Of a stretch of 59,380 nucleotides of DNA, positions 7,962 through 14,619 are shown one piece after another. The stretch covers positions 1 to 59,380 of the IMG/VR virus record IMGVR_UViG_3300046010_007017; one strand, written 5' to 3'. The notes under the pieces are model-generated. The model searched no databases. It was given only the letters and a program-made list of their open reading frames with translations, and was not told the DNA's origin. Numbering within the stretch: the first letter of the stretch is position 1; each line of letters starts with the position of its first letter. The DNA comes from a virus. Made by a program: the position numbers and the translations under genes.

Positions 7962-8981
7962 TTAGTCTAAGAATGCTTGCTGCATTAATTGTTTTGCTGT
8001 TTCATAATCAGTATTATATATTCTGCGGCGTTTTGTTTCAGCTTTAGTAATTTCTAATTCATCCATTAAACTATAGAAATCTTTAAGTGCTTTTTGAGTA
8101 ATATTTAATTTTTGAGTTGATACGGTTGAATTAAGTTTTGTGATTGGTGTCAATGCATCGTTCTTTTTCTTTTTACCTTTAACATAAACAATGCTTAATA
8201 ATGTAAGACATTCTTCAAGTTGTCTATATTTAGGAGTTCCAAATAAATCTTTAGTTTCTGTATAGGCGCCTATTGTATAGTATCCTCTAAATCCAACACC
8301 CACTAGTACTACTATTTCAAGAAAAAATGTTAAAAATACAAGTAAAGTATTATTTTCTTTATTTTTTTCTAGCTGTGTTTGTGTAGATAGCCCTGTTTTA
8401 CTTTCAATAGCTGCTAGTTTTGTGTCTTTAGTTGTTTGCAACACAGCAACAATTGAATCTCTATATTTTCTATCAGTTCTTGTACGTGCAACTTGATTTC
8501 TATAAAATTCTATCTCTTTATCGTAATATTTTGCTACTGAATCTGATTTGGTATTAACATTTTGGTCTATAGTTGTAGCAATTTGTGTACTTCTATCTAT
8601 CCAACGGTGTGATCCATTTAATGATAGATAAAATGAACCAGCAGTTAATGCTATTATAACAATAGCACCGCCAACTATACCGCCCGTTACTTTTTTATGT
8701 TTGAATATGCTGGTAATGAATTGCTCAAATGCAAAGCGTTTGAACAACTCATATCCAGTCATAATCAATATGGCAAAGATTAAGAATATAGTGGCTTTAA
8801 TGCCTGCTAAATCAGGTATTGAGTTAACTACATCAGAAAAGAAGTAGTATGAAAAGTAAATAATTGCTATATTACCTAAGAATGAAAACCAATATAAGGT
8901 TTTATCTAAGGTACCGAAATTCAACTCAAAACTATTCGTCTCGAGTTGTTTTTCTAGCTTTTTGTATTTTGAAAAATCCAT
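7962..8981 (-). CDS. four-TM membrane protein, unknown
   Basis: The 339-residue protein has four predicted TM helices: LYWFSFLGNIAIIYFSYYFF, KATIFLIFAILIMTGYELF, GGIVGGAIVIIALTAGSFYL and TLLVFLTFFLEIVVLVGVGF. Between TM3 and TM4 lies a charged segment of about 90 residues that looks helical (DSVAKYYDKEIEFYRNQVAR). The basic C-terminal tail ends AKQLMQQAFLD. A late-type motif stands 12 bases before the start. No family is recognised. The topology suggests an envelope-modifying protein rather than a structural virion protein. Confidence 0.65.
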   Translation of the reverse strand: MDFSKYKKLEKQLETNSFELNFGTLDKTLYWFSFLGNIAIIYFSYYFFSDVVNSIPDLAGIKATIFLIFAILIMTGYELFKRFAFEQFITSIFKHKKVTGGIVGGAIVIIALTAGSFYLSLNGSHRWIDRSTQIATTIDQNVNTKSDSVAKYYDKEIEFYRNQVARTRTDRKYRDSIVAVLQTTKDTKLAAIESKTGLSTQTQLEKNKENNTLLVFLTFFLEIVVLVGVGFRGYYTIGAYTETKDLFGTPKYRQLEECLTLLSIVYVKGKKKKNDALTPITKLNSTVSTQKLNITQKALKDFYSLMDELEITKAETKRRRIYNTDYETAKQLMQQAFLD

Positions 8982-8992
8982 TTAATTTTGTA

Positions 8993-9002
8993 TATAAATA
9001 TA
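8993..9002 (-). promoter_or_regulatory. late-type promoter motif (TATATTTATA)
   Basis: The coding-strand TATTTATA core lies 12 bases before the ATG of the four-TM protein gene. It belongs to the 15-member motif set in this window. Confidence 0.55.
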
Positions 9003-9007
9003 TTCTG

Positions 9008-9487
9008 TTATTTGTTTTCCCAGTATCTTCTTCGCACTAATGCGCCCAAATCAGCGTCATTGGATGTATTTAAAATATCTTCTTCAGATACAGTAATTAA
9101 TGTTGTTCTACGTCTCATTATTTCTTCGGTAGAAGTAGTTATAGTTTTGCCTTCATAGCAATCTTTACATAATTGTCCTGCTCCTTCTACATAACCATAT
9201 CTCATATCAATATGTTCATTTAATCGATATACAGTATCTATACCACACACTATACACTTTTCAATTGGGTTATCTTTTCTATACTCGGCAACATCTTTCA
9301 TGTCCTGTCCTAATTGACAAGCTAGGTGATTTGTTCCTACTAAATAGTCATAATCTACATTTGAAGTGTCCTTACCACAGAATTGACAAGTCCACATTGT
9401 TGTTTGTTTAGTTTCCATGTTTGTTTTTTTACCGCTTTTTTCTCTAATCCAGTTGTACATAAAGTCTTGATCTGATTTATTAGCCAT
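9008..9487 (-). CDS. multi-zinc-finger protein, unknown
   Basis: The 159-residue protein carries at least two paired cysteine knuckles: WTCQFCGKD around residue 33, and CIVCG followed about 30 residues later by LCKDCYEG. Single Cys and His residues between them could complete zinc sites. The N-terminus (MANKSDQDFMYNWIREKSGK) is basic. It overlaps the last base of the upstream 82-residue gene. Paired CxxC motifs suggest a zinc-stabilised nucleic-acid or protein-binding factor. No family is recognised. Confidence 0.62.
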   Translation of the reverse strand: MANKSDQDFMYNWIREKSGKKTNMETKQTTMWTCQFCGKDTSNVDYDYLVGTNHLACQLGQDMKDVAEYRKDNPIEKCIVCGIDTVYRLNEHIDMRYGYVEGAGQLCKDCYEGKTITTSTEEIMRRRTTLITVSEEDILNTSNDADLGALVRRRYWENK

Positions 9488-9735
9488 TACTTTTTAGTTT
9501 TTTTCTTAGGTACTGCCTTTTTAGCTTTTGGTTTTGGTTCTTCAATTTCCTCTAGGAATGAAAACTCAGTATCATCTTGATAACACTGGTCATCTTGAAG
9601 GCGAGTAATACCATCACACATCCCATCAGGGCAGTCTTCAACCATTTCGATTGCTGTTTCATAATCATCAGCTTCAACTATATAAGTCCAAGCTTCTACA
9701 AGGGTACGTTCACCCATAATTTTGTACTTTGGCAT
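9487..9735 (-). CDS. small acidic protein with Lys/Pro-rich tail
   Basis: The 82-residue protein begins MPKYKIMGERTLVEAWTYIV. Its middle is acidic with three cysteines (CPDGMCDG, DQCYQDD) and it ends PKAKKAVPKKKTKK. The N-terminal fold, a short strand-helix-strand (YIVEADDYETAIEMVED), resembles small phage or host DpnD/PcfM-like domains, which is a weak guess. Stop and start overlap by one base with the zinc-finger gene, and it follows queE by one base. Confidence 0.6.
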   Translation of the reverse strand: MPKYKIMGERTLVEAWTYIVEADDYETAIEMVEDCPDGMCDGITRLQDDQCYQDDTEFSFLEEIEEPKPKAKKAVPKKKTKK

Positions 9736-9736
9736 A

Positions 9737-10585
9737 TTATACGTTTAATGTTTTATCCCACGCAGCAATATGCAAACGCGTTAATCCTCTAAATCTATAT
9801 TTCTTAGCCATCTCCATTACGAATCGAGTACGCTCTTCAAAGTTAGCAGCATCGTCTAAACCTGGCATACAAACAACATTTTTAAGCGGTATTTCAAATG
9901 GTTCTACGAAGTCACGGAATAATTCTAATACATCATCTTCTGTGCTGATAACGAACTTAAACTGGTAGTTCTTGTGTTGTTTAATACGCTCAATTGCCTC
10001 TGGTACAATACGTTGTTTAGCTGTCATACCTGAGTTAGCTAATTTAGGTGAGCAATTAATTTGGTCTAGTATATTAAATAAAGGTAAATCAATTACTATA
10101 GTACCATTAGTTTCAATTTCTTGGAATGGAGTAAACTCATGCCAGCTAGTGCCTTGTGATATAACATTACCCCAATGGTTGTTAAAATTAACAATTGCTT
10201 CTTGATGACCTTTAATTGTTGGTTCACCACCTGTCCAAATAATATGAACAGTACCACGGTTTATATCATCATATACACCTTCCTCTTTCCATCTATCAAT
10301 CAGATATTGAAATTCTTTATCTTCACCTCTCCATAACCACTGAGATGTAGAGTCACAAGTCCATGTTGCTTTACCTTCTTTAACTAAATCACCTTCAAAT
10401 ATTTCACCATCTTCTAAAGATGCCTCTTTCATTAAAGCGTTAGTGAATGCACGAGACATACCACATGTTAGGTTACAAATACCTAAACGTACAAAATACG
10501 CAGGAATACCTGATGAAATACCTTCACCTTGAATCGTATAAAAGTCACTACTGATAAGTAGTTTATTTGGGTCAATTTTACTCAT
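9737..10585 (-). CDS. queE: QueE-like radical SAM 7-carboxy-7-deazaguanine synthase
   Basis: QueE turns 6-carboxy-tetrahydropterin into 7-carboxy-7-deazaguanine using S-adenosylmethionine and a 4Fe-4S cluster. The 282-residue protein has the QueE opening (FYTIQGEGISSGIPAYFVRL), the cluster motif starting GICNLTC (C37, C41), the SAM-binding TGGEPT, and ETNGT. The third cluster cysteine is not in CX3CX2C spacing: the next candidate is C77 in TWTCDS, after a 35-residue insertion. CDS matches the CDT that normally closes the motif. The start overlaps the stop of a 44-residue gene (ATGA). It works with FolE, QueD and QueC encoded nearby. Confidence 0.85.
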   Translation of the reverse strand: MSKIDPNKLLISSDFYTIQGEGISSGIPAYFVRLGICNLTCGMSRAFTNALMKEASLEDGEIFEGDLVKEGKATWTCDSTSQWLWRGEDKEFQYLIDRWKEEGVYDDINRGTVHIIWTGGEPTIKGHQEAIVNFNNHWGNVISQGTSWHEFTPFQEIETNGTIVIDLPLFNILDQINCSPKLANSGMTAKQRIVPEAIERIKQHKNYQFKFVISTEDDVLELFRDFVEPFEIPLKNVVCMPGLDDAANFEERTRFVMEMAKKYRFRGLTRLHIAAWDKTLNV

Positions 10586-10716
10586 TTGAATATTGTTTTT
10601 ATATAATTGAAGATAACACCAATATTTGGGTTCTCAACAAATATTATTAAAAGATTTATGTGTTTTTCTCCACATAATCCTATTGCGTGTTCAACTATGT
10701 GTACTAACTCGTGCAT
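10582..10716 (-). CDS. 44-residue protein coupled to queE
   Basis: A short ORF starts at ATG 10714-10716 and reads MHELVHIVEHAIGLCGEKHI, then NLLIIF and ends IKTIFK. Its TGA overlaps the queE ATG (ATGA), so the two are probably translationally coupled. The N-terminal HELVH is followed by a second His (HIVEH), and a HExxH-like metal site is possible, but the peptide is too short for a protease. It explains the otherwise empty gap before queE. Function unknown. Confidence 0.45.
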   Translation of the reverse strand: MHELVHIVEHAIGLCGEKHINLLIIFVENPNIGVIFNYIKTIFK

Positions 10717-10720
10717 AATT

Positions 10721-10981
10721 TTATTTTAATGCGTTATCAGATGCAACTGCTTCACGTTGTTTTTCGCCTAGTTTTTTTCGGCGTAATGCTTTTTCGCTTA
10801 TAGTTGTTTCTTTTTGTTCTTGATCTTCTACTTGTTTTTCAGAAACGGGTGGTCTTAATGCTTTCCACTCAGATTTAGGGCAGAACACCCATGTACGGCC
10901 AGACATGCTATCTGCTGTCTTGTTATCTACTCTAATGATATTACCGTTTGTTGTATTTTTTAAACACTTCATTTTGTCCAT
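10721..10981 (-). CDS. small charged protein, unknown
   Basis: The 86-residue protein starts MDKMKCLKNTTNGNIIRVDN (Met4 is an alternative start). It contains GRTWVFCPKSEWKAL and then a strongly charged, probably helical C-terminal half (EKALRRKKLGEKQREAV). The N-terminal half looks like a small beta barrel common in hypothetical phage proteins. It is the first gene after the terminator at 11001-11030 in transcription order. No family is recognised. Confidence 0.55.
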   Translation of the reverse strand: MDKMKCLKNTTNGNIIRVDNKTADSMSGRTWVFCPKSEWKALRPPVSEKQVEDQEQKETTISEKALRRKKLGEKQREAVASDNALK

Positions 10982-11000
10982 GTTTTAATAATTAATAAAA

Positions 11001-11030
11001 ATAAAACATCCCCTTTTTTAAGGGGGATGT
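11001..11030 (-). terminator. rho-independent terminator
   Basis: On the minus strand the stem ACATCCCC pairs with GGGGATGT across a loop of about 9 bases and is followed by TTTATTTTTATT. It lies directly after the small DNA-binding-like gene at 11053-11262. Confidence 0.8.
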
Positions 11031-11052
11031 TGGGGTTTAATAAACTAGTTTT

Positions 11053-11262
11053 TTAAGCTAATTCACTGTTTTTAACACGACGACGAGTTAAACTGTACAT
11101 CGCATTTGCTAAAGTATCATTGATACTTCTTTCACCTGCTAACACATAGTTTACAAAACGAGTTGTGTAACCTGTGTTTTCAGCTAAACGAGCTGTGTCG
11201 CCTTCGCGTTTGCGGGCTGTGTAGAATGCTAATTTAGCGGTTTTGTTTAGTTTGTTTGACAT
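11053..11262 (-). CDS. small helix-turn-helix-like DNA-binding protein
   Basis: The 69-residue basic protein has a helical pattern ARLAENTGYTTRFVNYVLAG followed by ERSINDTLANAMYSLTRRR. This resembles a short Cro/HTH domain: helix 2 at RLAENTG, recognition helix at TTRFVNYVLAG, then a third helix with A..RR. A strong terminator follows it, and it stands between queC and the queE block, so it may regulate that region. The HTH call is by pattern only. Confidence 0.55.
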   Translation of the reverse strand: MSNKLNKTAKLAFYTARKREGDTARLAENTGYTTRFVNYVLAGERSINDTLANAMYSLTRRRVKNSELA

Positions 11263-11281
11263 AACTATATTGGGTTTTAAA

Positions 11282-12130
11282 TTACTTATTATGTGAATCT
11301 AATACTTTTTGTACTGATTCTTTTACTTCTTCCCATTTAACAGTACGGATACCACCCTCTGGTAATTGTTCTCCGTATTGTACGGGATCAGGACGACCTA
11401 ATTTGATAAACGCTTCTACACGTTCAACAGATGCTGCTGATTTATAATCAGATAACCAAATATCATCTGTTAATTTAATTGGTTTGTATGATGTATTTGT
11501 ACGTTTGTATACTTCATCAAAGTCAAAACCTAATGTATTACATGATGCTAAACCATCTTTTAAAATATCATACTTATTTACTTCAAGGTATGGAGTATAA
11601 TGATATACTAATTCGTAATCCCAATTACCTGCTTTAAATGCATCAAAATCAATATCTCTAAATTCTTGTCTGCAGTCAGGATAAATTGCATGATCACCAG
11701 CATGAATACCCATTGCAATAGCTACTTGTTGCTTTTCACCTCTAGTTGCAATTGATAATGCTACTGCTTGAATCAATGAAGAAAATATTTTGTTACGATT
11801 AGGTACAACTGTTTCTTTCATGTTATCTTGCTCGTAATGTCCTTCAGGAACATCAGCACCACCAGTTACTAAAGCTGAATTTAATAATTTAGATAAACCA
11901 TCTAATTTAATAATTTGAAAATTTACTTTTTGATATGGTATATTTTCTGCTTCAGAATCATAACCATCATTAATGTACTGTACTAATGATGCAGCACGCT
12001 CTAATTCTATTTTATGTTTTTGACCGTAGTCAAAACCTAATGCTGTTACTTGATAGCCGTTAGCTAATAGGTGTAACAATAATGAACTACTGTCCATTCC
12101 ACCTGATAATGATAAAACTGCTTGTTTCAT
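11282..12130 (-). CDS. queC: QueC-like 7-cyano-7-deazaguanine (preQ0) synthase lacking the zinc cysteines
   Basis: QueC makes preQ0 from 7-carboxy-7-deazaguanine, ammonia and ATP. The 282-residue protein has the PP-loop ATP motif SGGMDS (residues 9-14), FDYGQKHKIEL, and VPNRNKIF followed by AMGIHAGDHAIYPDCRQEF, all QueC hallmarks. The C-terminal zinc knuckle is altered. Where E. coli QueC has TCY then CxxCxxC before R, this protein has TNTSYK and SDYKSAASVERVEAF, so all four zinc cysteines appear lost. The downstream GRPDPVQY matches the family. I start at ATG 12128-12130, just after the stop of the upstream gene; a longer frame to 12160 would overlap that gene. Confidence 0.87.
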   Translation of the reverse strand: MKQAVLSLSGGMDSSSLLLHLLANGYQVTALGFDYGQKHKIELERAASLVQYINDGYDSEAENIPYQKVNFQIIKLDGLSKLLNSALVTGGADVPEGHYEQDNMKETVVPNRNKIFSSLIQAVALSIATRGEKQQVAIAMGIHAGDHAIYPDCRQEFRDIDFDAFKAGNWDYELVYHYTPYLEVNKYDILKDGLASCNTLGFDFDEVYKRTNTSYKPIKLTDDIWLSDYKSAASVERVEAFIKLGRPDPVQYGEQLPEGGIRTVKWEEVKESVQKVLDSHNK

Positions 12131-12131
12131 A

Positions 12132-12431
12132 TTAATATATTCTTTTTTCTGCTTGTACAAAACTATCTTCCATTAATAAGGTATTTAACTCATTAATGTC
12201 CATTCCTTCAGTATTTAAATCAATAGTATCTGATTCATCATATGATGCTTCAAAAAAATCATCTAAAAATGCAGGGGGATATAATAAAACATCACCTTGG
12301 TATTTTTTGTTAGATACATAACGTTTTTGAGGTATTACGTTTTTTGCTTTAGCATATTCAGCTACTTGTTTTCCTAAAATAGAACCTGCTGCTTCTCCTA
12401 AATAATCGTAAAGTGAAATGTAATCGGACAT
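12132..12431 (-). CDS. conserved-looking hypothetical protein in deazaguanine cluster
   Basis: The 99-residue protein starts MSDYISLYDYLGEAAGSILG and continues KQVAEYAKAKNVIPQKRYVS. The C-terminal half is acidic and ends EDSFVQAEKRIY. An upstream in-frame ATG at 12521 would overlap thioredoxin by about 70 bases, so I use the ATG at 12429-12431, which has an A/T-rich leader. The start of queC follows its stop by one base. I do not recognise the family. Its position between thioredoxin and queC is the only functional hint. Confidence 0.6.
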   Translation of the reverse strand: MSDYISLYDYLGEAAGSILGKQVAEYAKAKNVIPQKRYVSNKKYQGDVLLYPPAFLDDFFEASYDESDTIDLNTEGMDINELNTLLMEDSFVQAEKRIY

Positions 12432-12450
12432 AACTTTTATTTTTTTAATT

Positions 12451-12693
12451 TTATTTGAATAATTGAAGGTAATAACTCTTTGGTTGGGCTCCCACCTTTC
12501 TTTCAATTTCCTTTCCATCAACTAATAAGATAGTAGTAGGAATAGATGAAATACTATACTCACGAGCTAGTTCTGATTGAGTATCAATGTTGATTTTTTT
12601 AATAGGATGTGTTTGTGCTAATTCTTCCATTATAGGAGCTAACATTTTGCACGGTCCGCACCACGGTGCGCTAAAATATAATAATTGTTTCAT
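12451..12693 (-). CDS. thioredoxin
   Basis: This compact 80-residue thioredoxin has the active site WCGPCK at residues 11-16, followed by APIMEELAQ, the strand KINIDTQSELAREY, and SISSIPTTILLVDGKEIERK with the conserved cis-Pro. It is shorter than typical cellular thioredoxin (about 105 residues) and lacks the N-terminal strand and helix, as often seen in phage thioredoxins and glutaredoxins. The likely client is the phage class II ribonucleotide reductase at 14591-16462. Confidence 0.9.
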   Translation of the reverse strand: MKQLLYFSAPWCGPCKMLAPIMEELAQTHPIKKINIDTQSELAREYSISSIPTTILLVDGKEIERKVGAQPKSYYLQLFK

Positions 12694-12968
12694 TATTGGT
12701 AGTGTTTTAATTTTTTTCTTAATATATCAATTCTAATTTGGCAATACCATTTTCCCATATTGCCTGATGCATTAGCATATCTTTCTTGCCAGTATTCGAT
12801 TGCTTTATTTGTTTTTTCGTTTGCTTTTTCAAGTATATCGATATCATAGTAACTATGAGGTTCTAACATTGCTTCTTCCCATTCTTTTTGATCGATGGGT
12901 TTTGATTGTTCGTATTCTTCACGAAGTATTTTGCGACGTGATTTTTCTTGATTTTTCTTAGAGCTCAT
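12693..12968 (-). CDS. small charged protein, unknown
   Basis: The 91-residue protein begins MSSKKNQEKSRRKILREEYE and is dominated by charged helices (DILEKANEKTNKAIEYWQER), ending RIDILRKKLKHYQ. I start at 12968 (overlap of 11 bases with queD) rather than at 13004, which would overlap more. The helical, basic composition suggests a small nucleic-acid or protein binding factor. No family is recognised. Confidence 0.6.
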   Translation of the reverse strand: MSSKKNQEKSRRKILREEYEQSKPIDQKEWEEAMLEPHSYYDIDILEKANEKTNKAIEYWQERYANASGNMGKWYCQIRIDILRKKLKHYQ

Positions 12969-13422
12969 ATACAGCTGTATTTTTATTATGTTCGGCAAAT
13001 TCAACGCGTATTACTTTAACTCTGCCGTTTGTTTCTTCTTGAACAAATATGTCTAATTTTTCAAAAATGTATTTTGCAAATTGTTCTGCTCCCACACTTG
13101 GTAAAATTCTAATTTGAGCAGCACCTGCATTTCCCATTTCTATAAATGCATTTAAAAATGGATCATCTTCAGCGATTAATGTAGTATGATCAAACATGTA
13201 GTCCATCCATTCTTTAGGATTTTTACCATCGATAGTACCTTTAGCACGTTTCATTCCACCGAAATCCCATACCCAATTTTTTTCGTCTAAGTCACCTTCG
13301 AACCATACTTTAAATGATACTCCGTATCCATGAAGGAATTTACAATGAGTACCTTCTGCTTTCCACTGACGGAATACTGTACTGAAACCGTCAAATATTT
13401 TTGTTGATTGAAACTTTGGCAT
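12958..13422 (-). CDS. queD: QueD-like 6-carboxy-5,6,7,8-tetrahydropterin synthase with altered zinc site
   Basis: QueD converts dihydroneopterin triphosphate to 6-carboxy-tetrahydropterin. The 154-residue protein has HCKFLHGYG, corresponding to the family CxxxHGH element with the catalytic Cys kept, then WVWDFGGMK (family DF..LK) and MFDHTTLIAEDDPF (family DH..LND). The last His of HGH is Tyr here, and no His is seen in the upstream FSTVFRQW segment that normally supplies the first zinc ligand. Family members are usually about 120 residues, so this one is longer. It sits 5 bases downstream of the DpdA-like gene. Membership is clear; activity with the altered zinc site is uncertain. Confidence 0.82.
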   Translation of the reverse strand: MPKFQSTKIFDGFSTVFRQWKAEGTHCKFLHGYGVSFKVWFEGDLDEKNWVWDFGGMKRAKGTIDGKNPKEWMDYMFDHTTLIAEDDPFLNAFIEMGNAGAAQIRILPSVGAEQFAKYIFEKLDIFVQEETNGRVKVIRVEFAEHNKNTAVYEL

Positions 13423-13427
13423 ATATT

Positions 13428-14216
13428 TTATTTTATAAATTGTTTAAACATTTCGACGTTAAATTTAATATCTTCTATTTGGTCACTCAAATCCTTTTCA
13501 AAATAATGTTCAAGTTTTTCCTTTGGTTTCCATAATATACCACTGTCAGTGTATCTTTGACTTTCAGCTCCAACTAAAATTGGATTAGACGTATCCACTG
13601 ATTTAATGAATGGCCAATCTTTATATGACATAAATTCTTGTGGTAATGAGCATCCTAATAAATGATGATAATGTGACTTTCTAATAGTACCAGATGCAAC
13701 TAAACGTCTAATAAATTCCATTCTACCATACATTGATGCTTTTAAATGATTCATTCCAGTATATTCGTGTTGATACGCAATACTAGAATGGTTAAATGCA
13801 ATATGTGTATAACCTAAATCGACTAATGTTTGATATGTAGTTGTTAGTTCAGTCATATCATTACCTTGACACACAGCCATTAAGTTAACACCTTCAGGTA
13901 AACCTGCTTTATAGTTAATCATCCAACTTTTAGCATTTACTAAGGTTGTATTAGCATCATTCCAAGCGTCAGGAACAATGAATATATCAGGACGAACTAA
14001 GTTAATTTTTTCTAATAAATCTTCTGTTGTGTGTAGTACACCCTCGAATAAACCATTATCCATGATAATAAAGCGATTAGCATGTGTTCTTGAATAATAA
14101 AAGAATTCTTTATATTCTGAGTATTTGTCAATCAAATGGGGAAGACAGTAATCATAGTCATTCCATGTATACGCATACTTCATTAAGTCTAAAGGTAGTT
14201 CATGACTAATTTTCAT
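13428..14216 (-). CDS. dpdA: DpdA-like DNA deazaguanine transglycosylase (TGT superfamily)
   Basis: The 262-residue protein fits the phage tRNA-guanine-transglycosylase-like family: FIIMDNGLFEG (D53) corresponds to the substrate-side DSGGFQ of TGT, and PDIFIVPDAWNDANTT (D83) and MAVCQGND (Q117) follow in family order. DpdA enzymes exchange guanine in DNA for preQ0 or a derivative. The presence of FolE, QueD, QueE and QueC in the same window supports a DNA rather than tRNA target. I start at ATG 14214-14216, giving an 11-base overlap with the upstream gene. The catalytic assignment is by motif only. Confidence 0.72.
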   Translation of the reverse strand: MKISHELPLDLMKYAYTWNDYDYCLPHLIDKYSEYKEFFYYSRTHANRFIIMDNGLFEGVLHTTEDLLEKINLVRPDIFIVPDAWNDANTTLVNAKSWMINYKAGLPEGVNLMAVCQGNDMTELTTTYQTLVDLGYTHIAFNHSSIAYQHEYTGMNHLKASMYGRMEFIRRLVASGTIRKSHYHHLLGCSLPQEFMSYKDWPFIKSVDTSNPILVGAESQRYTDSGILWKPKEKLEHYFEKDLSDQIEDIKFNVEMFKQFIK

Positions 14217-14394
14217 CTTGTTCAATTGATTTAATGTTCTCAAAATCACCCATTACTTTATCAAGAATTGCTAAAACACGATCAACATCAGCTTTTGTAG
14301 GGTCTGCAATCATTTGTTCTAGTTCTTCCTTTAATTTAGGAAGATCATCTATTACTTTAGATAATTCTTCATCAGATAGTTCTTTATCGTCCAT
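14206..14394 (-). CDS. small acidic helical protein
   Basis: The 62-residue protein MDDKELSDEELSKVIDDLPK continues in charged amphipathic helices (LEQMIADPTKADVDRVLAIL) and ends KSIEQDEN. It overlaps the DpdA-like gene by 11 bases, consistent with coupled translation. The composition suggests a small helical partner or inhibitor. No family is recognised. Confidence 0.6.
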   Translation of the reverse strand: MDDKELSDEELSKVIDDLPKLKEELEQMIADPTKADVDRVLAILDKVMGDFENIKSIEQDEN

Positions 14395-14409
14395 ATTGTT
14401 AAATTTAAA

Positions 14410-14619
14410 TTAATTATTTGGCTTTTCCAAGTATTTTTCTTGAAGTTTTACTTTACCTTTTGTGTGTTTTGGATCAAAGGGGCAATGGCGACAACCATTT
14501 CCACAACATTGACCTCTATTAATGTGGAAGAGCGCAGAAAAAATCACGCGCTCTCCCTCCATATAATAATGAATACCTTCTATAAAATCTTTAGACGACT
14601 TCACAAGCACCTCCTGCAC
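14410..14619 (-). CDS. DUF5522 family cysteine-rich protein
   Basis: The 69-residue protein contains the DUF5522-type core FIEGIHYYMEGERVIFSALF followed by HINRGQCCGNGCRHCPFDP. The four cysteines (CCxxxCxxC) probably bind a metal. As I recall the family, it is small, widespread in Bacteroidota and of unknown function, which supports a Bacteroidota host. The start overlaps the 3' end of the ribonucleotide reductase gene by 29 bases; a GTG a few codons in is an alternative. Translation is likely coupled to the reductase. Confidence 0.72.
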   Translation of the reverse strand: MQEVLVKSSKDFIEGIHYYMEGERVIFSALFHINRGQCCGNGCRHCPFDPKHTKGKVKLQEKYLEKPNN

